Shown here piece by piece: positions 35,208-47,642 of a DNA stretch of 64,000 nucleotides. Origin of the DNA: Flavobacterium profundi (GTDB taxonomy: Bacteria; Bacteroidota; Bacteroidia; Flavobacteriales; Flavobacteriaceae); the NCBI RefSeq assembly GCF_006491645.1, contig NZ_VDCZ01000007.1, positions 131,015 through 195,014 on the forward strand. The letters are read 5' to 3'. Within the stretch, counting starts at the first letter, position 1, and every line of letters begins with the position of its first letter. The translations under genes and the position numbers were made by a program. The notes beneath the pieces are model-generated. The model was not told the origin of the DNA, did not search any database, and worked only from the letters and a program-made list of their open reading frames with translations.

Positions 35208-36701
35208 ATGCACCTTATTCAGCAACATATGATCGAAATTGAATGCGCTTCCCAAAGTTTTGGAAAAGAGCTACAAAATCAATTGAGTATGCTGTTAGAA
35301 AAGGAGTTTTATCCAAAACTAGAACTATTGCTTCAAAAATATGATGTAAAAAATCACATTTGGAATATCGATTGTTTGTCTTTGGAATTACCCATTCTTT
35401 CTAAAAAATATTGGAAGGAAGAATTTATTGAAAAAAGTTTACTTCAAATCGAAGATTATTTAAAAATGAATCGTGATGCCAAAGATTACGATTCTAGTGA
35501 TAATCAATGGAAGCATTTAATTACCAAAAATGATTTGGCAAAAGCTTTATTATTTGATTTTCTAAAAACGGGCTTAGTGAAAGAAAATAGTATTTCAAAA
35601 AATATAGAATCTATTGTATTAGAAATAACGGTGGACCAATACTTCTTAGAAGAATTACTTTCTCTTTATAAAGAAGATTTAGACAGTTTAATACGTTGGA
35701 TTTTTTCTATTCCAGCTTCTTTTAAAAGAATTGTAAACAAAAAATTAAAAGATTACTCGAATGAAATCATTTTTGTTTTAACTGCAATTTTTGAGCAAGA
35801 AGTAAGTAGTCAAAAAAAGTTAGTTAAAAAGACTTTTGATAAGATTACTCAAAATAAGGTAATTGAGAAGCAATGGTTTGAATGTGTGCAATGGTTTGTT
35901 TATCTCAGTAAAAATACTATTGTATTTCAACAACAATTAAAAAGTACGTTTTTTAGAGTAGCCAAAACATTTTGGAATTTAGATTCCAATGAGGTGGTCT
36001 CAATTGGTAATTTTATTGTAGAGAAAATGCATACAAATAATAGTATTGCGAAAAATGAAATAACTGTTTTTTTTCAGAATTGTTTGTCCAACAGTGTTAC
36101 TACTACTCAGAATGAGTTAACAACCGTTAACGAAGTATATCAAAATATAAAAAACGATGTTTCAAACGGAACATTTGAAAACAATAGCACTCAAGAAACA
36201 ATATATGTAAGTAATGGAGGTTTAGTGCTTTTACATCCTTTTTTGAAAATGCTTTTTGAACAATTAGACTTTTGTACTTCGGAAGGAATTTGGAAAGATA
36301 AAATGCAACAACATAAAGCGATTTTGCTAACCCAATTTTTAATAGATGGCTCAGACCGATTCAGAGAATCTGATTTGATTTTGAACAAGATTTTATGTGG
36401 TTTTGCAATAGAAGAAATTGTTAATGTGAAAATAAAATTATCAAAAAAGGAAAAACAAAAAGGAATTCGATTATTAGAAGCTGTAAAATCGCATTGGAAA
36501 GTAATGAGCACCTCTTCAATCGAAGCCTTACAACAAACATTCTTGCAAAGAGAGGCTAAATTAACGCGTTTACCAAATCAGGAATATGAACTTTGGATCG
36601 AAGAAAAAGGAGTTGATATATTATTGGATCAATTGCCTTGGGGACTGGGTACAATTCAAACTCCTTGGATGGAGAATTATCTAAACTGTCATTGGTATTA
36701 A
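35208..36701 (+). CDS. Contractile injection system tape-measure family protein (Pvc14-like)
   Basis: A 497-residue protein. The N-terminus HLIQQHMIEIECASQSFGKE and the C-terminal block are typical of the CIS tape-measure family: NGGLVLLHPFLKMLFEQL, then a tract ending KILCGFAIEE, LLEAVKSHWKVMSTSSIEAL, FLQREAKL and QLPWGLGTIQTPWM. In Afp/PVC the homologue sets tail length and is threaded through the tube. At 497 residues it is far shorter than PVC's Pvc14, as usual for this Bacteroidota branch, so its role as a ruler is less certain. It lies six bases after the preceding gene. Confidence 0.88.
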   Translation: MHLIQQHMIEIECASQSFGKELQNQLSMLLEKEFYPKLELLLQKYDVKNHIWNIDCLSLELPILSKKYWKEEFIEKSLLQIEDYLKMNRDAKDYDSSDNQWKHLITKNDLAKALLFDFLKTGLVKENSISKNIESIVLEITVDQYFLEELLSLYKEDLDSLIRWIFSIPASFKRIVNKKLKDYSNEIIFVLTAIFEQEVSSQKKLVKKTFDKITQNKVIEKQWFECVQWFVYLSKNTIVFQQQLKSTFFRVAKTFWNLDSNEVVSIGNFIVEKMHTNNSIAKNEITVFFQNCLSNSVTTTQNELTTVNEVYQNIKNDVSNGTFENNSTQETIYVSNGGLVLLHPFLKMLFEQLDFCTSEGIWKDKMQQHKAILLTQFLIDGSDRFRESDLILNKILCGFAIEEIVNVKIKLSKKEKQKGIRLLEAVKSHWKVMSTSSIEALQQTFLQREAKLTRLPNQEYELWIEEKGVDILLDQLPWGLGTIQTPWMENYLNCHWY

Positions 36702-36722
36702 TGACCTGAAAAACTATTCTTT

Positions 36723-41764
<5,042 letters not shown>

Positions 41765-41767
41765 AAT

Positions 41768-41798
41768 AAAAAAGAGCAACAGAAATGTTGCTCTTTTT
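41768..41798 (+). terminator. Terminator of the injection operon
   Basis: AAAAAGAGCAAC pairs with GTTGCTCTTTTT across loop AGAAAT. The same loop, with a similar stem, recurs in the terminator after tRNA-Asn at 42171-42200; it is usable in both directions. Confidence 0.9.
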
Positions 41799-41803
41799 GC
41801 TTC

Positions 41804-41821
41804 TTCCGATAGCTATCGGAA
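41804..41821. repeat. 18-bp palindrome, GATAGCTATC core, copy 1
   Basis: TTCCGATAGCTATCGGAA is a perfect palindrome. It sits where the 3' acceptor strand would be in the broken tRNA-Asn copy. The 12-bp core CGATAGCTATCG recurs at 41841. Confidence 0.85.
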
Positions 41822-41873
41822 CTTGGGCTCGAACCAACCCCGATAGCTATCGGGGCTCTGATTAACAGTCAGA
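41822..41873 (-). pseudogene. Broken copy of the tRNA-Asn 3' half
   Basis: On the minus strand TCTGACTGTTAATCAGAG (anticodon arm, GTT) and TTGGTTCGAGCCCAAG (T arm) match the intact tRNA-Asn at 42202-42275 exactly. The five variable-loop bases between them are replaced by an 18-bp palindrome, and the acceptor strand by another. The downstream terminator is also duplicated in a diverged form. There is no 5' half: the preceding sequence is the end of the GIY-YIG gene, whose stop codon is the TAA of the anticodon loop. Confidence 0.85.
41838..41855. repeat. 18-bp palindrome, GATAGCTATC core, copy 2
   Basis: CCCCGATAGCTATCGGGG is a perfect palindrome located in place of the variable loop of the broken tRNA-Asn copy. 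Confidence 0.85.
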
Positions 41874-42149
41874 ATATTTTTCTACTAGTTTATCAATAAT
41901 TTCAGGATATTTTAAAAGATTTTGAATGTATGTTTTGCTTTTCATATTTTTAATATGTTTTTCAATTGAAAGGGCTTGTTTTTTAGTAGTACAATCAATT
42001 TTTAGGAATAGAATCCAGTCAGTAGCATTATAGGTAAATTTTCTAGTAGTAGCATTTTTATGAAATTCTAAACGCAAATCAAAATCTGAAGTATAACCGA
42101 TATAAAATCGATTTAGTTTTTGAGAATAAAGAATATAAACAATACTCAT
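41862..42149 (-). CDS. Small GIY-YIG nuclease-family protein
   Basis: A 95-residue GIY-YIG domain protein of the short UPF0213/YhbQ-like type. The start MSIVYILYSQKLNRFYIGYT gives the YIL...YIG strands; DLRLEFHKNATTRKFTYNA holds the conserved Arg and His region; and the helix KKQALSIEKHIKNMKSK is typical. The protein ends KYSDC, where SDC and the stop are encoded by the duplicated tRNA-Asn anticodon arm, so the gene's 3' end has been set by that sequence. The intact tRNA-Asn lies just upstream. It may be a relic or active agent of a small mobile unit; cleavage activity is not shown. Normal homologues end in a similar position, so it looks intact. Confidence 0.85.
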   Translation of the reverse strand: MSIVYILYSQKLNRFYIGYTSDFDLRLEFHKNATTRKFTYNATDWILFLKIDCTTKKQALSIEKHIKNMKSKTYIQNLLKYPEIIDKLVEKYSDC

Positions 42150-42170
42150 ATTATAAAATCATATAATAAA

Positions 42171-42200
42171 AAAAAGAGTATCAGAAATGATACTCTTTTT
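42171..42200 (-). terminator. Terminator after tRNA-Asn
   Basis: AAAAAGAGTATC pairs with GATACTCTTTTT across loop AGAAAT, directly after the tRNA 3' end on the minus strand. Confidence 0.85.
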
Positions 42201-42201
42201 G

Positions 42202-42275
42202 CTCCCCCTCTTGGGCTCGAACCAAGGACCCTCTGATTAACAGTCAGATGCTCTAACCAACTGAGCTAAGGAGGA
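42202..42275 (-). tRNA. tRNA-Asn (anticodon GTT)
   Basis: A 74-base tRNA without encoded CCA. The acceptor stem TCCTCCT pairs with AGGGGGA, discriminator G. D arm GCTC/GAGC, anticodon arm TCTGA-CTGTTAA-TCAGA with anticodon GTT, T arm CTTGG-TTCGAGC-CCAAG. All arms fold. It has a consensus promoter at 42301-42331. Confidence 0.96.
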
Positions 42276-42300
42276 AGGTGTTACACCGTTTTTGCGAGTG

Positions 42301-42331
42301 CAAATATAGAACACAATTTTATATTTGCAAA
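42301..42331 (-). promoter_or_regulatory. Consensus promoter of tRNA-Asn
   Basis: On the minus strand TTTG (42331-42328), exactly 19 bases, then TATATTTG (42308-42301), a full match to the Bacteroidota -33/-7 pattern TTTG-N19-TAnnTTTG. The transcribed leader begins GCACTCGCAAAAA, which recurs at the RNA promoter at 54778. Confidence 0.85.
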
Positions 42332-42349
42332 CATTTTTTTCATTTTTTT

Positions 42350-43936
42350 TTAATTTTTATTGAAGAAAATTTCGCTTACCCAAATATAAATATCTTTACC
42401 AAAAGTTAAAGCCATCAAAGTCAGCAAGATAATCATTCCAGCGGTCTGAACATAGCCCATTGCTTTATCGCTTAAAGTTTTTCCAGTAATCATTTCTGCA
42501 ATGGTAAAAAGGGCATGTCCACCATCTAATCCTGGAATGGGTAATAAATTCATAAAGGCTAAACCGATAGAAAATAATGCGGTAAAATTCCAAATAAATT
42601 CCCAATTCCAAGAATCTGGTAAACGTCTAGCGATACCAATTGGGCTTTGTACTTGAGTATAGGCTCCTGTTTTAGGTCTAGCAATTAATTTTAAACTTTG
42701 AACATTATACTTAAATAAAGACCAAGATTGCTTTACAGCTTCTGGAAATGCAGCAGCAAAGCCTAATTTTTCCACAACTGTGAACTTTTCTTCTTCTTTA
42801 TCATCCAAACCAATACCTAATTTTCCTGTTTTATCTAATTTAATAGGTAGCGTTACTTCTTCTCCTTTACGTAAAACAGTTAGACTAATTTCTTTTTCTT
42901 TATTTTCAGATAAAATTTTATTCAATGCTTTATTCGTTTCTACAGCTGTGTTGTTCACACGAATAACTTTATCATTAAACAGTAAGCCTTGTTTTTCTCC
43001 AATTGAATTTTCAGCAAAACCGCTAATGATACTGTTTTTTAAATTATAATTATAGGCTAAGCCATAATTACTGAAATTTGTCAAGCTAGTATCTACGGCT
43101 GTTGTAACAAGAACTTCATTGTTGTTTCTGTTCAAAACAAGAGTGATGGAATCTGCTTTTAGATTTTTCATGGTATCTACAAATTCATCTACATATGTAA
43201 ATCGTTTTTCATTGACACCTACAATTTCATCATATTTTTCGAATGTATTCTTTTTTCCTTTGAATGAATCAATAAAATAGTGGTTCATTTCTGAACGCGC
43301 ATGAACAAAACCTCTTCCTTCTTTTTTTATAATTTCACCTTTTTGTTCGTCGGTTAATAATAATTCCACTTTTTCTCCTTGACGATCAATTTCAATTTTG
43401 TCTCCAAAAAGAACACCCATGGTCATAAACTTGAAATCATCATAAAATTTACCGTCAATAGCAACGATTTTATCACCGTTTTTAAAGCCTACATTTTGTC
43501 CAACTTCACCAAAAGATAAACCGTTTTTTTGTAGTTCTTCCGTAGAAATTACTTTTTTACCAACAGTTGTATACATAATAGTAAAAATGAACCAGGCTAA
43601 TAAAATATTTACAATGATACCACCTAACATTATAATTAATCGTTGCCAAGCTGGTTTAGATCGAAACTCCCACGGTTGCGCTTCCTGTTTCATTTGTTCC
43701 GTGTCCATGCTTTCATCAATCATTCCTGATAGCTTAACATAACCACCTAATGGTAACCAACCAATACCCCATTCAGTTTCCCCAATTTTTTTCTTGATTA
43801 AAGCAAATCCTGCATCCATAAACAGATAGAATTTTTCTACCTTAACTTTAAACATTTTTGCCGTTATATAATGACCAAATTCATGAAGAATAACTAATAC
43901 TGAAAGTATAAATAGAATTTGAGCTAATTGAATCAT
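42350..43936 (-). CDS. rseP: RIP metalloprotease RseP
   Basis: A 528-residue site-2 protease in the inner membrane, probably cleaving anti-sigma factors and signal-peptide remnants. The zinc motif HEFGH is at 18-22 in the first membrane helix, and the second conserved motif NLLPIPGLDGGHALF is near 460-475. Two PDZ-like regions lie between (VGQNVGFKNGDKIVAIDG and GFAENSIGEKQGLLFNDKVI). About four membrane segments are seen. It has PDZ domains longer than E. coli RseP, typical of Bacteroidota. It is encoded alone downstream of the M1 peptidase gene, with a terminator between. Confidence 0.95.
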   Translation of the reverse strand: MIQLAQILFILSVLVILHEFGHYITAKMFKVKVEKFYLFMDAGFALIKKKIGETEWGIGWLPLGGYVKLSGMIDESMDTEQMKQEAQPWEFRSKPAWQRLIIMLGGIIVNILLAWFIFTIMYTTVGKKVISTEELQKNGLSFGEVGQNVGFKNGDKIVAIDGKFYDDFKFMTMGVLFGDKIEIDRQGEKVELLLTDEQKGEIIKKEGRGFVHARSEMNHYFIDSFKGKKNTFEKYDEIVGVNEKRFTYVDEFVDTMKNLKADSITLVLNRNNNEVLVTTAVDTSLTNFSNYGLAYNYNLKNSIISGFAENSIGEKQGLLFNDKVIRVNNTAVETNKALNKILSENKEKEISLTVLRKGEEVTLPIKLDKTGKLGIGLDDKEEEKFTVVEKLGFAAAFPEAVKQSWSLFKYNVQSLKLIARPKTGAYTQVQSPIGIARRLPDSWNWEFIWNFTALFSIGLAFMNLLPIPGLDGGHALFTIAEMITGKTLSDKAMGYVQTAGMIILLTLMALTFGKDIYIWVSEIFFNKN

Positions 43937-43966
43937 GTGTTTTTTAATTTTTTTTAATGAAAAAGC

Positions 43967-43992
43967 AAAAGTAAGGTTTTCACCTTACTTTT
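43967..43992 (-). terminator. Terminator after the M1 peptidase gene
   Basis: AAAAGTAAGG (43967-43976) pairs with CCTTACTTTT (43983-43992), loop of 6, followed by T-rich sequence in both directions. Confidence 0.8.
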
Positions 43993-44013
43993 TATCATTA
44001 TTTTTTTATGAGA

Positions 44014-45927
44014 TTATTTTTTTATAAAATTTTTATGAATTACACCTTCAGAGGTATTTATTTTTACAAAATGAATACCAGTAGCAAGACCTTCAGTAGA
44101 AAATTCTGGAGTATAATTTGTTAAAACCAACTGACCTAAAGCATTGTAACATTCTACTTTTTCAATTGTTATTGAATTTGGGAGTTGAATTTTAATATTA
44201 TTACTGCTAGGATTAGGATATAAAGTAATGGTTTCTGCTAATTCGAAGTTTTCATTAGCTAGAGTAGCGGTACTGTTTCTAGAAATAATATGTTTATTTG
44301 GGTCAAATATAACATCAGTGACTGTAAATGGCACTGAAACAATAAATTCTTCTCCATTCGTTTGATGATTAACCACCACATCATGGGTTTGTCCAGAACC
44401 TCCCACTAATCTAATTTCTAGAGGCATTTCAAAATAAGAAACACTAGCGTCTGATTGCGTTTGAGAAACGGTAATTTTAGCTTGTCCAGCACCCCAATTT
44501 TGTGCAGAAATAGTATAGGTTGGGTAACCTTGACCGTATAACCAATCGTTAAAAAATTCATCTAAACTACTTCCGTAGAGGGTTTCTAAATGTGATTTTA
44601 AATCTGTAGTTATGGCATATTTGTAAGCTAAATTACTATCTGCTAAATAATTTTTAATAGCTTGAAAAAAGGCTGTATCTCCCATTTTCCAACGCAACAT
44701 ATGAACCACCATCGCACCTTTGTTATAGGTTAATCGACCACTAAAAATGCGATTTACATTTAATGCTTCTGTATCTGTTAAATAAACGGCTCCATTAGTA
44801 GCTGATGTAATGCTACTTATTTTATTGGTTTTCCATGAAACAAAGGATGCATCACCATCTAAATTTTCAACGACTAATCCCGATAGATATTCTGCAAAAC
44901 CTTCATTTAACCAAATGTCTTTCCATGTACCGCAAGTAATTTTATCACCAAACCATTGGTGTGCTAATTCATGAGCAATTAAATTTCTGCCAAAACTATT
45001 CATGAAAGAAACCGTTGTGTGTTCCATTCCACCTCCCCAACCAAATTGAGCATGTCCGTATTTTTCATTATGAAAAGGATAAGGCTCGAATAAGGTTTCA
45101 AAAACGTTCATTACAGGTAGTGTTACTGCTAATTGCGCTTGTGCGGAAGAAAAATTCTCAGGATAAATGTAATTTACAATTGGGAAATCATTTGGAGCTG
45201 TTCCAGCAGTTTGTGTGAATATTTGGTAATTCGTCACGGCAATAGCAACTAAATAAGCAGGAATGGGATAGCCATGATGGAAATGAGTGGTTTTGGTTCC
45301 ATTTCCATTATCTATAGCGCTTTGTTCTAATCCATTTGATACACTCACATATGTATTTGGTGCAGTAAGATAAACATCAATACTTTCGATTTTGTCATTT
45401 AAATCTTGTTTGCAAGGCCACCAATCTCTAGCTCCAAAAGGTTCGGAAAGAGTGTAAATTACAGGAGTGCCATTATGAGTCGAAGCAGTAAAAGCTTGTT
45501 CTCCAGTAGCAGGAGCACCTGAATAAGTTATTACTACGTTTCCAGTATTTCCAGTGGTTAATGTTGATGGTAAAGAGATGACAACTTCATTGTTTGCATT
45601 TTGAACAAAACTCAGAGTTGTGCTATTCATGGTTACACTACTTACTGTTAATTGATTGGTTAAATCAAAAGTTATGGAAGTCATATCTGACAAAGCGGTA
45701 AAAGTAGTAGTAACTTGACCTGAAATAAAGTAAACTGCTGGATCTAATGTAAATCGTAATTCTTGGTACGTAACATCGTAGTTTTGAGTATTCGGATTGA
45801 TTCTAACTTGTTGTAGAGATGCCGCTGATTTCATTTCAGCTTCCACCATTCTATTAAATTCTTCAGTGTCATTTTGAGAATAACTTATCCAAGAAAATAC
45901 TATAAATAAGTAAGCAATTTTTTTCAT
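44014..45927 (-). CDS. Secreted M1-family aminopeptidase with T9SS tail
   Basis: A 637-residue gluzincin metallopeptidase. Signal peptide MKKIAYLFIVFSWISYSQ, then the M1 N-domain (beta-sandwich), the substrate motif GGMEHTTVSF (GxMEN variant), and the zinc motif HELAHQWFGD with the third ligand Glu in WLNEGFAEYLSG, 18 residues on. The C-terminal section TITLYPNPSSNNIKI to HKNFIKK is a T9SS type A sorting domain. It probably trims N-terminal residues from peptides outside the cell as a nutrient enzyme. It is followed by a terminator before rseP. Confidence 0.94.
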   Translation of the reverse strand: MKKIAYLFIVFSWISYSQNDTEEFNRMVEAEMKSAASLQQVRINPNTQNYDVTYQELRFTLDPAVYFISGQVTTTFTALSDMTSITFDLTNQLTVSSVTMNSTTLSFVQNANNEVVISLPSTLTTGNTGNVVITYSGAPATGEQAFTASTHNGTPVIYTLSEPFGARDWWPCKQDLNDKIESIDVYLTAPNTYVSVSNGLEQSAIDNGNGTKTTHFHHGYPIPAYLVAIAVTNYQIFTQTAGTAPNDFPIVNYIYPENFSSAQAQLAVTLPVMNVFETLFEPYPFHNEKYGHAQFGWGGGMEHTTVSFMNSFGRNLIAHELAHQWFGDKITCGTWKDIWLNEGFAEYLSGLVVENLDGDASFVSWKTNKISSITSATNGAVYLTDTEALNVNRIFSGRLTYNKGAMVVHMLRWKMGDTAFFQAIKNYLADSNLAYKYAITTDLKSHLETLYGSSLDEFFNDWLYGQGYPTYTISAQNWGAGQAKITVSQTQSDASVSYFEMPLEIRLVGGSGQTHDVVVNHQTNGEEFIVSVPFTVTDVIFDPNKHIISRNSTATLANENFELAETITLYPNPSSNNIKIQLPNSITIEKVECYNALGQLVLTNYTPEFSTEGLATGIHFVKINTSEGVIHKNFIKK

Positions 45928-45983
45928 GTGATGTAAAACGTTAGTTTAGGTTTGGTTTTTGATGTAAATGTAGAAAATTAATC

Positions 45984-46547
45984 CTAAAATGAGAAACTTT
46001 GTGTGGGTGTAACACAGTGATTTAGCGAAATGTCATTTTCGAAATGATCCTCTATTTTTTCTTCTGGATCAAAAAACGAAACACCTATTTTGATAACCTC
46101 ATTTTTGCAAGAACTCAAAAAACGATCGTAAAAGCCTTTTCCATAACCTACTCGATTACCTTCTTTATCATAAGCTAACAGAGGAATAAATACCACATCA
46201 ATTTTTGATACGGGAACTTCTAATCCATCTACTGGTTCAGGAATATTGTATTCATTTTTTTTAATTTTGGTATTGTCAGTAAGTAAATAATGTGTCATAG
46301 ATACGGTTTCAAAATGAGATTTAGAGAGTACTACTTCTTTGTCTTTTCCTGCTAAAATTTGTAAAATATATTCAGTATTAACTTCTTTTTGTTCTTCAAT
46401 AGGTAAAAAAAGATGGTAATAAGTATGTTGCCAAATATCTAGTTTTAATAATTGGTTGGCTATAGCTAAACTTTTTTCTTCCAATTCATTTTCAGAAAAT
46501 TGCTGCCTTAATGCTTTGTATTTTAATCGTAATTCTTTCTTATTCAT
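45984..46547 (-). CDS. 5-formyltetrahydrofolate cyclo-ligase
   Basis: A 187-residue MTHFS enzyme converting 5-formyl-THF and ATP to 5,10-methenyl-THF in the cytoplasm. Evidence: N-terminal MNKKELRLKYKALRQQFSENE, central DVVFIPLLAYDKEGNRVGYG, and the glycine-rich GYGKGFYDRFL ATP-binding motif. The length is usual. Its start overlaps the end of the AstE/AspA-like gene by eight bases, so the two are co-transcribed. Confidence 0.95.
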   Translation of the reverse strand: MNKKELRLKYKALRQQFSENELEEKSLAIANQLLKLDIWQHTYYHLFLPIEEQKEVNTEYILQILAGKDKEVVLSKSHFETVSMTHYLLTDNTKIKKNEYNIPEPVDGLEVPVSKIDVVFIPLLAYDKEGNRVGYGKGFYDRFLSSCKNEVIKIGVSFFDPEEKIEDHFENDISLNHCVTPTQSFSF

Positions 46548-47508
46548 TTTCTAATTGAGTTGAAATATGGAAAATAGCATCACCTTGATACACAATAGCT
46601 CCGTCATTAGCATTAATAATGTAACCACTGTTTGGTGCTTTTACTTTATGCTCTACTTTACCAAAAGGATCTGAAATCGTGGCTAAAACATCTCCTTTAG
46701 TTACATAGCTACCTGTTTTGGTTAAACCAATAAATAGACCAGAATATTGGGCTCTTATCCAATTGGACTTTTCTATAAAAAGTGTTGGATCTACTGTAAA
46801 ATCAGCATCTTTTTTTGGATTAAGCATGTCGAGATGAAATAAGAAACGTTTGGCTCCATCGATTCCTTCTTGTGTAATTTCAGTATTTAAATCTAACGAT
46901 TTTCCACCTTCGAAAAGAAGCATCTTTACACCTAATTTAGTACAAACGCTTCGAAACGAACCCGATATATTTTTGGAATACAAAGTAAAAGGTGCTTTGA
47001 AAACTTTTGCCAGTTCTTTGAGTTCAGTATTGTTTTGTACAATTCTAATTTGTGGTGCATTGAAGCGACTGGCACCTCCAGCATGAAAATCAACTGCATA
47101 ATCAAGTAAAGGGACTATTTCTTTTACTAGGAAATGCGCAAACCTACTCGCTAAAGAACCTGTTTTACTACCGGGAAAAACGCGATTTAAATCACGTCCG
47201 TCTGGAAATTGCCTGCTTTGGTTCACAAACCCAAAAATGTTAATAATTGGAATACAAATGATAGTTCCACATTTTGGTTTATTAATTTTGCGTCGAATAA
47301 TTTGTCGGACAATTTCGGTACCATTAATTTCATCGCCATGCAATCCTGCACTAAATAAAACTACTGGGCCATCAATTTTTGAACGCTCTATAATAATTGG
47401 AACCTTAAGTTTGGTCATCGTGTGTAGTTTGGCAATTTCCACTTCAACTATTTTACTTTCTCCTGGCAAAATGCGTTCTCCTAATAAATAGATAGCTCTG
47501 TCTTTCAT
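46540..47508 (-). CDS. Succinylglutamate desuccinylase/aspartoacylase-family deacylase
   Basis: A 322-residue zinc carboxypeptidase-fold enzyme (M14-like AstE/AspA group). Zinc ligands in SAGLHGDEINGTE and the later DFHAGG; DGRDLNRVFPG is the conserved substrate motif. The C-terminal 80 residues (APNSGYIINANDGAIVYQGD, cut) are a biotinyl-lipoyl-like barrel often found on this family. Substrate unknown: an N-acyl amino acid is likely, but succinylglutamate and aspartoacyl substrates are only names carried by relatives. Co-transcribed with the cyclo-ligase gene; divergent from uvrC. Confidence 0.9.
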   Translation of the reverse strand: MKDRAIYLLGERILPGESKIVEVEIAKLHTMTKLKVPIIIERSKIDGPVVLFSAGLHGDEINGTEIVRQIIRRKINKPKCGTIICIPIINIFGFVNQSRQFPDGRDLNRVFPGSKTGSLASRFAHFLVKEIVPLLDYAVDFHAGGASRFNAPQIRIVQNNTELKELAKVFKAPFTLYSKNISGSFRSVCTKLGVKMLLFEGGKSLDLNTEITQEGIDGAKRFLFHLDMLNPKKDADFTVDPTLFIEKSNWIRAQYSGLFIGLTKTGSYVTKGDVLATISDPFGKVEHKVKAPNSGYIINANDGAIVYQGDAIFHISTQLENE

Positions 47509-47592
47509 CGTTTTGTAATAAGGTGCTAAAAGTAAAAAATCTATTTAAAAAATTATAACGCTCTGCAATTAAATAAAATCTGACAATTTTAG

Positions 47593-47600
47593 TAACTTTG
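47593..47600 (+). promoter_or_regulatory. Candidate -7 box for uvrC
   Basis: TAACTTTG matches TAnnTTTG, 42 bases before the uvrC ATG. Confidence 0.5.
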
Positions 47601-47642
47601 TTTACTGATTTTTTATAACCTCATTTTACTTAAATAGCAATC

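Noticed and set aside
41822..42275. tRNA-Asn repeats as the att boundary of the whole injection-system island
   Set aside because: Both copies lie on the same side, 300 bases apart, and no matching tRNA fragment or integrase was seen at the left end near 17700-18700. The GIY-YIG interpretation fits better.
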